Assembly: GCA_963930775.1 (NCBI GenBank)
Contig: OZ005702.1
Span: 5,022,001 to 5,086,000, forward strand
Direction: 5' to 3'
DNA from: Cliona cf. orientalis
Taxonomy: Eukaryota; Porifera; Demospongiae; Clionaida; Clionaidae
DNA length: 64,000 nt
The notes under the pieces were generated by a model that saw nothing but the letters and a program-made list of their open reading frames with translations, ran no database searches and had not been told where the DNA came from. This document shows, piece after piece, positions 12,501-24,171 of the stretch. How positions within the stretch are numbered: the stretch's first letter is position 1; each line of letters begins with the position of its first letter. Position numbers and translations under genes: made by a program.

Positions 12501-15500
12501 TCGGAGTCTTTAAGGCTGTCATAGAAGGGGTTGGGAGCGATTGCTTGAAGAGAGTGATGAGGTCCTATTGCAATTACATGTTAATCTTCACAAAGCAGTC
12601 AACTGTAAGGCAGCTAATCAACTTGTCAGCACTCCAATCCGGGCATTATGAACACTTTGTAGCAGCAAAGTGTAGAATTATGGAAGAGACTTCATACTAC
12701 AGATTAGAAAAATTGCTCGAGTTTCGAACCAGATTCTGTGCAATTACCAGCTTTAATGAGGCATGTTTTGTTATTGATGAAATCAATAATATGGAAATGA
12801 GTGGTTCATTCACTGTTACCTGGCTTGTACCATCAGCCGCAGTTTCTTATACATTGAAATTTACCAGAAATATTTTCCAAATAATCTATCAAGAGTATAA
12901 AATCACTTCCCTTACCCTGGATGGAATGTGGATATTCTTAAGTGCAGCTGAGATTGATGTACTGTGGTCACAGATGCATCCAAGCAATTTTGAATCTCAA
13001 TTCCTTACCATGTACAAACAAATTGTATGTGAACTGAAAGCACAAGAGATTTCAAAGAATACGCTATCATCATATTTGATGGACCAGCAACAAAGACTTC
13101 AAAACAATGCAAGTATTCATTTAAGTGAAGCGTTTTTAGAGCATGCCTTCCCAATGTCAATTTTAGACTTTAGAGTCCTGTCCATTATTATAGACATGTT
13201 TGGCAGTGATTGCTTGAAGAGTGTAATGAAATCATTACAAAACTATATAATATCAATTTATACAAGAGAGTCAACAGTAGACCAGCTAGTATCCTTGCCA
13301 CCAATCCCATCTGAACCCTCAGAATATTTCATATCCGTGAAAAGTAGAAACACAGATGAGCCTTCAGATTGCAAATTATTAAGATTGCTCAATTTTCAAG
13401 CTAGGTTGTGCACCAATATTCATATTGATGAAGTGTGTTTTGTCATGGATAAAATAGAAGTAGAAACAGGTGGCTCATTTGGTGTTAAGTGGCATGTACC
13501 ATCCAGCCTAGCATTGGATATACTGAAATCTGCTAATCGATTCGATCTTGAGCAGACTGAGCTCTTTCAAGAAATGAACATACCTTCACTACAGCTTGGT
13601 GGTATGTGGTTGTATAACTGTCAACTAACACCTTTTGGTATTCAACTAAGGAAACGATACCAGCAGTCCCAGGGCTCACCATCTCCAGTTGAATGGATTC
13701 CTTCACCAACAAAGAAAATATTCCGACTAGCTATGATCCAGAGAGAAAGAGTGCAACAAGGTCATATTGAAGACAGATTTATACGAATGACCATCAGTGG
13801 TAGGATTGATGATATTCTTCATGCTAAATCTCCAGTGGAACTTGAGCACATCTTCAGAAGCACACTACATGGAGGTGAGATCATTTTGATTGAAGGAGCC
13901 CCAGGGTCTGGCAAGAGTACTCTAACAGTTCACATCTGTCAGAGATGGGGCAAAGGAGAATTATTTCAGCAATTCACTGTTGTGATCCTTATCCAGTTAC
14001 GAGACCCAGCAGTGCAAAGAGCACAGACCATAGCTGACCTGCTTCCTGTTGAAAATGCTGAGGAGATAGCTGCTGAACTAATAGCTACTAATGGACGTGG
14101 TGTCCTGTGGATCCTTGACGGGTGGGATGAGCTCCCACCTCAACTACAGCAAGACTCCATATTCCATAAACTTATCAAGAGAATGCTTAGTGAATGTTCA
14201 GTTATAGTCACCTCTCGTCCAATTTCATCAGGTGACCTACACCCAGTGGTCTCTTCACGAATTGAGGTGTTAGGGTTCACCCCAGAGGAGCAGAGGCAGT
14301 ACTTCACTGAGTGTCTCAAGGGAGACACCAAAGCTTTTAGTTTAGAAGCCCTACTTGAGAAGATCCAAGAGAACCCTGTGGTACAAAGCATTTGCTACCT
14401 TCCACTCAATGCTGCTTTCATAGTACACACTTTCAAATACAGGAATCAATCACTACCCAACACTGAGTATGAGATCTACTTATCAGTCATTCTCAGCTGC
14501 ATTCAACGCCATTTTAATAAGAGGGAGCACGAAAGTCATGACCTACCTATAGAGCTAGCATCTTTAAATGACCTTTCCAGGATTGAAGCAGTGAGAGAGC
14601 CTTTTCAGTGTCTCTGTGAGCTTGCCTATCGTGGTGTGATGGAGAATAAAGTGACCTTCTCTTCCTGTGACTTGCCTCAAGGATCCAACACACTCAGTCT
14701 TCTTCAAGCAATAGTGAGCTTTCTCCAAAGTGGAAAGTCAGTGTTCTATAACTTTCTTCACCTATCCATCCAAGAAGTTTTGTCAGCCTATTATATGACA
14801 ACAAAGTTGTCAGATAGTGAGCAGGTATCTCAATTCCAGCAGTTGTTCAGCCAGCCTCGTTTTGCTGCTGTGTTTCAGTTTTATGCTGCCATCACCAAGT
14901 TGAAGAGTCCAGGGATATGCCAAGTTGTTGATAGAATAGTAGAAGCAAAGTCCAAGCCTCTCTTAGTGTCTCTTCTTCGCTGCTTACACGAGGCTCAGGA
15001 TCCTGACCTCTGCCTTTATGTAGCTGAGAGACTAGAGTATAGGCTAGATCTTAGTGAGACCTCACTCAGTCTACTGGACTGTCTCTCTGTTAGTTTTTTC
15101 CTCTCTTTTCTTGGTGGTAAGGATATTAGTGTTCATCTTGCCCAATGTCACATTGGTGATTTTGGTGTGAAGTATCTTATAAAGTATCCTTTAATGAGTG
15201 GTTATAGTGACTTGGTAACTATTAACCTTAAAGATAATGTCATTTGTGATGAAGGTGCTTCACATATTGCTAAAATGATGTACTGCATTGAACGTCTACA
15301 TTTAGATATATCAGGAAATCCAATAGGAGTAATTGGGACTTCCTATGTTCTTCAAGCTGTTAGGGAGAGTGCTGTACTAAAAACTTCAGTCCTGATCGGT
15401 GGTGCTATTATAGATGACCTGCTTCCTGTTGAAAATATTCAAAGAACTGCGACTGAGCTACGAGCTACTAATAGTCGTGGTGTTCTATGGATCTTTGATG

Positions 15501-16486
15501 AACTCAAACCTTACTTGCCGTCCATATTCCTTTCACCAATGCACAATTCTGAATGTTCTATCATAGTCACACTATTGATGAAATCATCAAAGATAAGTCC
15601 AAGCCTCTTTTACTGTCTCTTCTTCGCTGCTTACACGAGGCTCAGGATCCTGACCTCTGCCTTTATGTAGCTGAGAGACTAGAGAATAGACTAGATCTTA
15701 GTGATACCTCACTCAGTCTACTAGACTGTCTCCCTTTTAATTTTTTTCTTTCCTCTCTTTCTGATAAAGAAGTTACTGTTAACCTTAGGCGATGCTATAT
15801 TGGTGATCTTGGTGCAAAGTCTTTGACGAAGTTTTTGCCCAGTTTCGTACACTATCACGGTAATGTAGCTATTGACCTATGTGACAGTAATCTCAATCAG
15901 CAAGATGTTTTACATGTTTCTAGGATACTTTACTTCATTGAACATTTATACTTGTCTAGCAATCCAATTGGAGACACTGGAGCATCCTTGATATCTGAAG
16001 CTATAAGAAAAACTACTACACTCAAGACTTTAATCCTGCACGACTGTGACATCACTTCAAGAGGGGCTGAAGATCTTTCAAGAGCACTAACTCAAAATAC
16101 TTCCCTGGAAAAGTTGGACATCGGTTTGAACAGTCTAAAAGATAATGGAATAAGCCACGTGGCTGAGGCCCTCAAACAAAGCAAACAACTAAAGGAGCTC
16201 TGGATTAGTCAGTGTGGAATGACGGACGAAGGAGCAACTTCTCTAGCCAGTGCTCTCACTATCAACAACTCTCTCCAGATGTTGCATATGGGTGGAGATG
16301 GTGGTTTTCCCAAAGGAGGACTTACAGTAGATGGAGTCTCGGCAATAGCTCATGTATTAGCGTACAAATCAATGTTTATTAAACTAGCAATCCCGGCCAG
16401 TTTTGGCCCTTCTACTGTTAATCATTTGAGTCAGGAGGTCAATGAAGCAAGGAAGAGAATTAGACTCCCACCAATTGAAATTGAAG
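9534..16486 (+). pseudogene. NLR-A giant exon: six modules, NACHT, LRR
   Basis: Opens QLDQVGDRGSYEP with a coiled-coil-like segment, then six repeats of a ~220-residue module. Anchor points near 9817, 10495, 11165, 11836, 12490 and 13160 mark the phrase (V/I)DFRxLxxxIExFGSDCLK; each module ends near ITSLTLDGMWLY. NACHT: Walker A GAPGSGKST at 13895-13921, Walker B GVLWILDGWDELP near 14100-14135, then TSRPISS and a winged-helix-like FLHLSIQEVLSAYY. LRRs follow from about 15100 (LKTLILHDCDITSRGAEDL and similar). A shortened second copy of the Walker B region lies at 15412-15572. Lesions: TAA at 10880 and a frameshift near 15570. Modules 3 and 4 are almost identical, so they duplicated recently. 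The module is not a domain I can name. Confidence 0.8.
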
Positions 16487-16601
16487 GTGAGTATATTGTA
16501 TGTTGTAGGGATGTGTTACACCAATTTGTAGTGTTTCTATACTTTTTGTATGCTTAAGTACAGCTGATTGATACCGTGGATGATTATTTTGCAATATGCA
16601 G

Positions 16602-16642
16602 CCACTGGAAATTATTCACATCGTGTTCCATCTAAGTGCTGA
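16602..16642 (+). CDS. NLR-A last exon
   Basis: After donor GAAG/GTGAGT at 16487 and acceptor ATGCAG at 16601, a 41-base exon reads ATGNYSHRVPSKC-stop, with the first A codon split across the intron. NLR-B has the same exon (ATGVPSHCFPTEY-stop) in the same phase and position. Conservation of length, phase and frame supports this as the true C-terminus. Confidence 0.7.
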
Positions 16643-17840
16643 TCCTTACAGTCCTACTTGCCTGCTGATATCACATGACTAGCTAAGATCACAACACTAC
16701 AACCAACACTAGTCTAAAGTTTAATGGTAAATGTACTGTTATACCAGTTTCTGGACATCCCACTCAATCCCAAGTGACCCCTGACCCCAGTCTAACAATA
16801 TCTTGCATGGACACACAGTCTGTCCCAGTCTTTCAGTGCAATGCATCTGTTCTTGTTCACTGCAGACCTCTCCATGTGCATAGTTAGCTACTCAGTAGTA
16901 ACTTTGATGTTGACTGGAGCCCACAGTTTCAGTCCGGGCAGTGAGTTGGACTCCAGCTACTAAATATGTCAGCATTGACAATAAGTTTGTCCTTGTTCAC
17001 TGACTCTGTGATGTTTGTCTTATTCAGTTTTGTTAGTTGTATGGTTCCATTCTCAGTCCGGCCGGGCCATCATACTCCAGTCGTCATGGTTTGTGCTGAG
17101 TCAGCAGGGGCTGTGGCAGGGTTCAGAGGTCATTAGTGTTGTGTTTGGTTAGTTGTATGTTGGTTGTGGTTTTAGTGTGTTCATGTGATGTCATTCACTA
17201 GCTTTGTTGTCTTGTTCCATAATTTTGTGTATGCACGTGTGGTAATTTGTCTGATCATTTTCACTGACACCACATCCCATTATACACCACAAATTTAAAC
17301 ATTTTGACAGTACATCAGTTACAGCTTCACTATCACTAAATTTTTTTTATCTAATGAAACTTTTGTGTGACTGTTTCATAGTATGGTCACTTTCTGTGCA
17401 TAGCTATGATAATAATACATGACATGCGTGCAGTCATTAAATTTTAGCTATTTTGATCACATCCTTTGACAAAAAGTAGCTCGTGTGAAATTACTTTCTT
17501 GTTCTTATTTGTCCTCTTGAATTCACAACATTTTGATTATTTTAATGACAGCTATACATCAGTTGCAGCTTCATTATCATCATGCCTCTTGCAATTATCT
17601 TCGTTTAGGATCGAATCATCAGTGTATGTATGCATCGATCATGAGCCTTCAAAAACAACCTTAATACTACGTGTACATTTTGACATTGTGCAGTGTATAG
17701 TATTATGCCAGATCATCGTAATGATATTGCTTTTACAGTCCTTTGTTTACTGTTTATCCTTTTCCTTTCAATTTGATTGGAGGATATTTCAAAGCACATT
17801 GATTTCCTTATATGGCCATGATTGAAGCATTACAGTTTAC
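16643..17840 (+). other. NLR-A 3' region
   Basis: Probable 3' untranslated and flanking sequence. Much of it matches the region after NLR-B (57096-57650), including a stretch containing CTTGCATGGACACA and a later TGTGTTCATGTGATGT block. No additional gene recognised. Confidence 0.5.
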
Positions 17841-17844
17841 ATAA

Positions 17845-18216
17845 TAGACGACTTAAGGCGTGAACGTTTATCTCATTAAAATGTGTGAATCGCACTATAT
17901 CACACGTATGCATACGCCCACTGGTGGTCAAAAATACACTATGGGCATGGGGGAAAATGCTCTAAAACACTTATAAAATAGCAAGGACTCTTGCCATTCA
18001 TCTATCGCCATAATTATGGATACTTTAGTGGCCGATCTTACTGCACTCAGGCTCTAGGGTGCTGCTCGATTTTTATCGTGTCGTAGCAACTGAAAATATT
18101 TCTATTCCCATATACGACTAATACATTTGAGGCAGCAGCAAAGGTGCGAGTCGCGCCTGGTCACACCTCCTGGTGGTCATCTAATCGGCTAAACGTTCAC
18201 GCCTTAAGTCGTCTAT
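17845..18216. mobile_element. TA-flanked MITE
   Basis: Inverted ends GACGACTTAAGGCGTGAACG (left) and CGTTCACGCCTTAAGTCGTC (right) are perfect over at least 20 bases and are flanked by TA. About 370 bp, no ORF. Ends and target suggest a Tc1/mariner-like or related cut-and-paste origin. Confidence 0.75.
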
Positions 18217-18810
18217 ACCCCGTGGCTATTGATCCGGCAGGAAGTCAATACATTGACTATACAAACGCGTTCACGCATGCACATTTATGATTGGCTAGCA
18301 TCTCTTTAACGAAGCTCTCTAGCAAGCTCCAGACGTCACCGTGTAGCCTAAACCCCCCACTAAACCCTAAGAGAACTCTAAAACCCAAACCCTGTTACGC
18401 TTCCCCTGAAATCGGACTCCCGGATAGTCGTCCGGCTGCCGGAACAATAGCCACTTCGTACATATAATAATAATATCATGCATACGATATAGCTGGTCTC
18501 GTTCCCAAACACTGATCACCGTGCGCGGGGATTCGAATCCAAAGATGGGCCTGGGAATGTACAATAGGTACTGATCGCTAGATTAATTAGCTATCGTCGA
18601 CCCTTTACCAAAATGTAATAACGCTGCCAGATCTGTCTAGCTATATAGCTCTAGATGCATATGTCGAGTCGAAGTTCAACAAGAAGATTAAGATAAAGTA
18701 TAATCGTGATCCCCGGCCGTATAGCTCCGTGTTCCATCTACACGTCTCCGATTTCCGGTGTCTCGGATCGCTCGGTCGGTGGTTGTGGTGAAAATTACGT
18801 AAAATGGAAG
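18217..18810. other. Intergenic, no feature recognised
   Basis: Contains a short run of CTAAACCCTAA-like units near 18350-18390. Too few units for a telomeric array. Nothing else stands out. Confidence 0.3.
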
Positions 18811-18815
18811 AAAAT

Positions 18816-18910
18816 CCCATGAGTGACTCATGGGAAGGATTTACGTCACCAAACCCATGAGTGACTCATGGGATTGATTTACGTCACTTTTCCCATGAGT
18901 CACTCATGGG
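18816..18910. repeat. Three 38-bp units with palindromes and bZIP-like sites
   Basis: A 19-bp perfect palindrome CCCATGAGTGACTCATGGG starts at 18816 and 18854, and its complement form (centre C) at 18892, giving exactly 38-bp spacing. Each contains TGACTCA/TGAGTCA, the AP-1 consensus. The spacers carry TTACGTCA (CRE/ATF-like) in units 1 and 2 and TTACGTCC in unit 3. It could be a regulatory cluster or the subterminal array of the neighbouring foldback element. Confidence 0.6.
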
Positions 18911-19544
18911 AAGGATTTACGTCCCTCTTGAATGGCGTAAATTCCCCGAAAAATAACCTTTTAAAGTTTATATACATGGGAATGATTTATGTACTTTTCA
19001 TTAAAGTGTAAAACCCTATCTGACTGGTATTTAACGAGAAATGCGTAAATCCTCCCCATGTATAGACACACATCTAACAAATTATTAAGGAAGGATTTAC
19101 GCCGTGAGATGCCCCTGTAATTAGGTGAATTTGACGTAATTCATTCCCATGTATATAACAAAGGACCAAGGATTTCCATGGAAACTTTCACAATAAGAAG
19201 TGCGTAAATCCTCCCCATGTATAGACACACACCAAGCAGTTTATTAAGGAAGGATTTACGCAATGAGGAGCCCCTGTAATTAGGTGAAGTTGACGTAATT
19301 CATTCCCATGTATCATCACAAAGGAGCAAGGATTTACAGATACAATGTTCTAATTAGTATGCACAGAATACAATCATTATGGAGATCGCCAATTAATTAT
19401 GAATTGAATTAGATAAGCATAATTATTACATTATGACAGGTTTGCTTAATAACATTGTATGCCTTAGTGTGGTGAGCAGGAGAAAAGAGAGAATGGTCAA
19501 GTTAATGTATGCATGCAGGAAGGGGGGAGTTCGGCTGCCTAAGG

Positions 19545-19616
19545 GTGGTCGTGGCTCAGTGGTAGAGCGCTGGCGGCTCAAGTCAGTGGCCCTGGGTTCG
19601 ATTCCCGGCGGCTGCC
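19545..19616 (+). tRNA. tRNA-like sequence (pseudo-tRNA or SINE head)
   Basis: A box A-like TGGCTCAGTGGTAGAGCGC and box B GGTTCGATTCC are present. A cloverleaf can be drawn with acceptor GTGGTCG/CGGCTGC (wobble pairs), D stem GCTC/GAGC, anticodon stem CTGGC/GTCAG and T stem CTGGG/CCCGG. The anticodon loop GGCTCAA would give CTC (Glu) but lacks the universal U33. It lies inside the foldback element. I favour a tRNA-derived SINE or pseudogene over a working tRNA. Confidence 0.5.
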
Positions 19617-20021
19617 CGGATTTTGTCTCTTCCAGCTAGCTTTAGGATGTAGATGGGGTGATGAGAGTGTGTGTGCCCATCCTTGTTAAGCTAAGAACTT
19701 TCATGTATGTCCGTATAGAGGAAAATTCTTGGGGGTCCAATTTCGTGGTATTATCCATGAAAATGCAGCCCACGAAAATTTAGTAGAGTGTAAAATGGGC
19801 ATGATTGCCTGCACGCATGAACGTTATACTGTGAAAATTGATGACAAGCTTTCTATGAAAATTTGATTCCACTAAAATTTTCGCTATGCATGTGTATATC
19901 CCAGGGTTTGTATGCAATAATATAGGTGTAAAAATCAGAGAATAAAGTCGGTCTTGCATTTATTTCTCTGTCTCAAGAAGTTTTTGGCCTGGCCTTTCAT
20001 GAACTGAAGTTAGAGATGGTG

Positions 20022-20264
20022 ACCTGTCACGTGATATTTGGACCCTCGAAATATTCGGACCCCCCCCCTTGCAGACCCTGAAGACTAACCCTAGTAGCTA
20101 TACAGACCCTAGAAACTAACCCTGCTAACCATGGCATTCATACCCAGAACCCAGCCTCTGACCCTTCTGAATCTTTGCTATGGTTGATAATATGCATGGG
20201 GGATCCATAATATTATTATAAGGGCCAGGGATCCAAAAAATTTCAAATAAATATATGAACAAGT

Positions 20265-20295
<31 letters not shown>

Positions 20296-20334
20296 AAAAA
20301 AGCGAGGGTCTAAATTTATCGTGACAGACCACAT
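20022..20334. mobile_element. G-run inverted-repeat element
   Basis: Ends resemble each other in reverse complement (left CTGTCACGTGATATTTGGAC, right complement CTGTCACGATAAATTTAGAC), followed by CCTCG and then a C or G run. The right half holds 29 consecutive G (20265-20293). No ORF. Confidence 0.5.
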
Positions 20335-20716
20335 CGCTACTGTGGTACCAGATAAAAGTACACAGACAAGATTTGTAGGGATAATCATCCACTATACATC
20401 CCTATGCTTGCTTTTTGAGTATGAGTCGACACACCGATCAGTGATAATAGCTAGGTGCACAATTATTATAGTTGACAAAAATCCTGTTTATTGTATTCTC
20501 AGTTTTTTACGCTTATATTGCATACAAGCCATTGGACAAAATTAATGGTTATATGTACATTACAGTGAAAAATCTTAATGTGATCAAATTTACGGTATAA
20601 TGTTCACGGGCACATGCAATCATACCCATTCTATACTGTACACAATTTTTCATTGGCCTAATAACGTAATACCCATGAAAGCCACGAAAATTGGACCCCC
20701 CAAAAATTCCCCAGTA

Positions 20717-21298
20717 CAGTCGAGCCTCCGATAACGGATTCTCTGAGAAGCGGACAACCTCCCTACAGCGGACAAGTGCCGTGTTACCGATTGAATTTAG
20801 CATAGTTATAGTACATTAACAACCTCCGAGAAGCGGACGCTTCTCGATTCCAGACAGCGGACAAGATCCAAGCTCCCAACTAGTTGGGCGGAGCCCAACC
20901 TTCGCGGGGAGAGGGAGAAGGTTGGGCTCCGCCCAACATCCGGAAACCACGCCCTTAAATTAACGATGCCACGCCCATTTTTGCCGCAATCTAGGCGGTC
21001 GCGATATTATGCTGCATGCGCGATAATAATATTCTCCTTGAATCCAGAGTAGCCAGTACTTCAGAAACAAAAAATTCAGCTTGTGCTATGTTGACACTAT
21101 AAAAACAGAATATACCAACCACTTGATTATCAGATCATCTCTACTGCTCTTATCATGCATTTCAGTGCATTTACTAACTTGTTAAGGATAATACAATCAA
21201 AATTGATTGAAAAATCATGAACCTCCGAGATAGGGACAACCTCCGAATAAAGGACAAGGGGCCCGTTCCCAAAGTGTCCTTGTTCGGAGGTTCGACTA
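20717..21298. mobile_element. pogo/Tigger-like MITE, TA-flanked
   Basis: Left end CAGTCGAGCCTCCGATAACG follows TA (20715-20716). The right end is the complement of TAGTCGAACCTCCGA and is followed by TA (21299-21300). Internally CTCCGAGAAGCGGACA and related phrases recur. The CAGTCGAACCTC-type end and TA target are typical of pogo/Tigger non-autonomous elements. Nested in the foldback structure. Confidence 0.6.
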
Positions 21299-21770
21299 TA
21301 TACGGGCATACATGCATGATTAACTCGACCATTCTCTCTTTTCTCCTGCTCACCAGACTAAGGCATACAATGTTATTAAGCAAACCTGTCATAATGTAAT
21401 AATTATGCTTGACTAATTCAATCTATAATTAATTGGAGATCTCCATAATGATTGTATTAGTTTAATGTGCTTTCTGTACATACTAAAATGTTGTATCCTG
21501 TAAATCCTTGCTCCTTTGTGATGATACATGGGAATGAATTACGTCAACTTCACCTAATTATAGGGGCTCCTCATTGCATAAATCCTTCCTTAATAAACTG
21601 CTTGGTGTGTGTCTATACATGGGGAGGATTTACGCACTTCTTATTGTGAAAGTTTCTATGGAAATCCTTGGTCCTTTGTTATATACATGGGAATGAATTA
21701 CGTCAAATTCACCTAATTATAGGGGCACCTCACGGCGTAAATCCTTCCTTAATAATTTATGGCGGTGGAA

Positions 21771-21905
21771 CTCCATTGCTCCCCCTCTCACCATCTCATA
21801 CTCATCAATAGCTGACCATCACCTAAGAGATTGTGCACGTGTATACACAAGGGGTATAGGGGTGTGTGTAAGAAGGGGGGAGAGATAGAGAGAGACAGGT
21901 GTGAT
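21771..21905 (+). repeat. Inverted-duplicate arm A (pairs with 25165-25313)
   Basis: The block beginning GGCGGTGGAACTCCATTGCT, about 135 bp, recurs almost unchanged in reverse orientation at 25165-25313. The plus copy lies directly upstream of the first GCN2-like exon; the minus copy lies upstream of a possible minus-strand exon at 25043-25106. Confidence 0.75.
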
Positions 21906-21917
21906 CTCTGGGTACAG

Positions 21918-24134
21918 CGAGCGACGGGAGGATGAGATAGACTTTCTCCAGGCCGTCTTCCCAGCTGGAGAGCTTGAGGACCTCAGGCTCAAGGATCCCT
22001 GGAAGGCAAGCAGCTGGCTATTGATTTAATAGCTAGACTTACATACTATAATTTATTATGTGTGTGCATGTTGCTTGATGGAACATCTGGATATCCTGAA
22101 GATGATTGTCACAATAAATTTGGATCCCCCTTTTTTGTCCCCCCGGCCCTTATATTTCTGAAATATATGGACCCCATGGTACAAGTAAAGGATTTGAATG
22201 ATGAAAGTATCCAAAGCGGCAGTTTTGCTCATAAACCAGCTGAAGCTTCATGCTATGCGCAGTAGGAGACATATCCCACATCCTTGCAACATTTGACTTA
22301 AATGGAGGGGAACCAGTGGATATTACTGACAGTCTTTTCCCCATTCGAGTGCTTAGAATCCACCAGGAACGGTTTCAGAGGTTGAAACATAAAAAACCCT
22401 AATATTATAATGAAGTTAATGAGCACAATGTCATTCTTCACGGATGGAAAAACATACTATAGTCTTTGCCCCCCTTAACTCAGCAATTATCGCATTTGCC
22501 CGGCCTCCCTTGACAAAAATCCTAAATGAAAACCTGTGTACATTAATTTATATAATAATTTTTATTATGCAGTCGTTAGGCCAGCGGTCCAAAATAGTAC
22601 AAACGTTGCAGATCCAGGAAGTGCATCCGGTGGCACATTCCAGTGCATGCAATTTTTGCCGGTTTTTATTTTTCTTACCTGTCCTATCTAGGCCATCTTT
22701 CACTTCTAGGACTCCAAACAAAGACCAGAAGACAGAGGAACTCTTCTACTTTCTGCTCGTTCAAGTCCTATAACCCGGAGACATTCATGAGCTCCGCGGC
22801 GACCGCTTTTATGCATGCTACTCTCAAGCGCTCACAAAATGTGCCTCGCGCAAAAAGTGGCACGTTTTGGTTCCCCTGGATGGATTCCCACGATTCAAGC
22901 ATCATTCAATAGCTCTTGTACTGCTCTACAATATAAGACTGGAACGAAGTTTTTCCATCGAGCGGTTCCAGAGTTACACGGCATCAAAAAATTGGAAAAT
23001 TTCAGTACAACCGCGTGGTATTCTCTATGTCTTCTCGATGAGTGTCTGACGATTTGTCCAGTATTTAATAAGGTACCATTTAATTGCGTGGGCGTGAGCG
23101 TCAGGAATGGCTAATTCAATTAGCGAATCGTGAAGGGGCGTGGCCGAAGAGGCCATACGAGTGCTTTTGGTCGAAGGTGGGCGTGTCCAGAATCGGCCAG
23201 GGATGATTATGCGCGTGTAATTAGCGACCGGAAGTGGCCCCTGAAGAAAAGGCCGGTAATTGCCCACATCAAAGCAAGATCAAAGCATTCTTGCTTAACT
23301 ATTAACCGCAACGACTTAAAAAAAAAATTAAACACTAAGTAGAAAAAAAAAAAGATTTTTAATTAATTAATTCAGGGGAGAACTGGGAGCACTTGGGGAC
23401 ATAATTTTTGCACCGGCGCGCAGAATGGATCGAATGCAGAGATTTGACCTTCAGGAATTTTGATTCACGCCTTAAAATCAAAGTTGTGGCCCTTTGAAGT
23501 TTCCCCATATGTTTGTACAGGGAAGCCATGCGTTTGCAATGTTTCCGCCCACGCGCGCACATAAACGTGACGACCTTTACCAACTTTTTGACAAAATTGA
23601 AATTTAGGCTGCCTGCTTGCATTGTATGGTTCCACTATGCACCCAGCTCGATTATATGGTTGTTTTTGGGCAATTTTTTTTTCTGCTTAGTGTTCAGGTC
23701 AAAAAAAAATTACACACTAAGTAGAAAAAAAAAGCAAATTTAAATAATTAAATAAATAAATAATTAAATAATCTAATTCATGGGGGGTTTGGGAGCACTT
23801 GGGGGGATAATTTTTACATGGGCACGCAGAATGGATCGAAATTAGAGATTTGACCTGAAAGAATTTTGATTCACGCCTTAGAATTAAAGTTACGGCCCTT
23901 TAAAGTTTTCCCATATGTTTGTATAGGGAAGCCATGCGTTTGCAATGTTTCCGCCCACGCGCTACGTGAGGGGCGGGGCCACGCGCGCACATAAACGTGA
24001 CGACCTTTACCAACTTTTTGATAAAATTGCAATTTAGGCTGCCTGCTTGCATTATATGGTTCTACTCTGCATCCAGCTCGATTATATGGCGGTTTCGGAC
24101 AATTTTTTTTCTGCTTAGTGTTCTGGTCGCCTTG

Positions 24135-24171
<37 letters not shown>

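Larger units (their letters stand above)
3306..16642 (+). pseudogene. NLR-A: CARD-(module)x6-NACHT-LRR gene, disrupted
   Basis: Intracellular pattern-recognition receptor of the NLR type, three exons: 3306-3621 (CARD), 9534-16486 (giant exon), 16602-16642 (last exon with stop). Both introns have GT-AG borders and phase 1, and the same layout is seen in paralogue B. The giant exon carries six tandem ~220-residue modules, a NACHT NTPase and ribonuclease-inhibitor-type LRRs. Two lesions break it: an in-frame TAA at 10880-10882 inside module 2, where B has a sense codon, and a frameshift near 15567-15580 in the LRR region, where a few bases present in B are missing. The rest stays open for thousands of bases, so inactivation looks recent unless the lesions are sequencing errors or are bypassed. 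A product ending at the stop would contain only the CARD and about two modules. Confidence 0.8.
19080..21771. mobile_element. Large foldback element with ~430-470 bp arms
   Basis: The left arm (19080 to about 19515) reappears as reverse complement at about 21305-21771, from AAATTATTAAGGAAGGATTT at the outer end to the inner GACAGGTTTGCTTAATAAC. Each arm holds two ~170-bp tandem units with GCGTAAATCCTCCCCATG. Inside are a tRNA-like sequence, an MITE and a G-run repeat. No transposase and no clear target duplication were found, so this may be a foldback transposon or an inverted duplication that trapped other elements. Confidence 0.6.

Noticed and set aside
18350-18395. Telomeric repeat array
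   Set aside because: Only two or three CTAAACCC-like units, not tandem or uniform.
18816-18910. CRISPR-like array (regular palindromic repeats)
   Set aside because: Only three units, identical spacers rather than unique ones, and a eukaryotic context.
19545-19616. Functional glutamate tRNA
   Set aside because: The anticodon loop lacks U33, the acceptor stem depends on wobble pairs, and the sequence sits inside a repeat.
20125-20545. ORFs with poly-Gly or poly-Pro runs
   Set aside because: They come from the 29-base G run and have no coding features beyond it.
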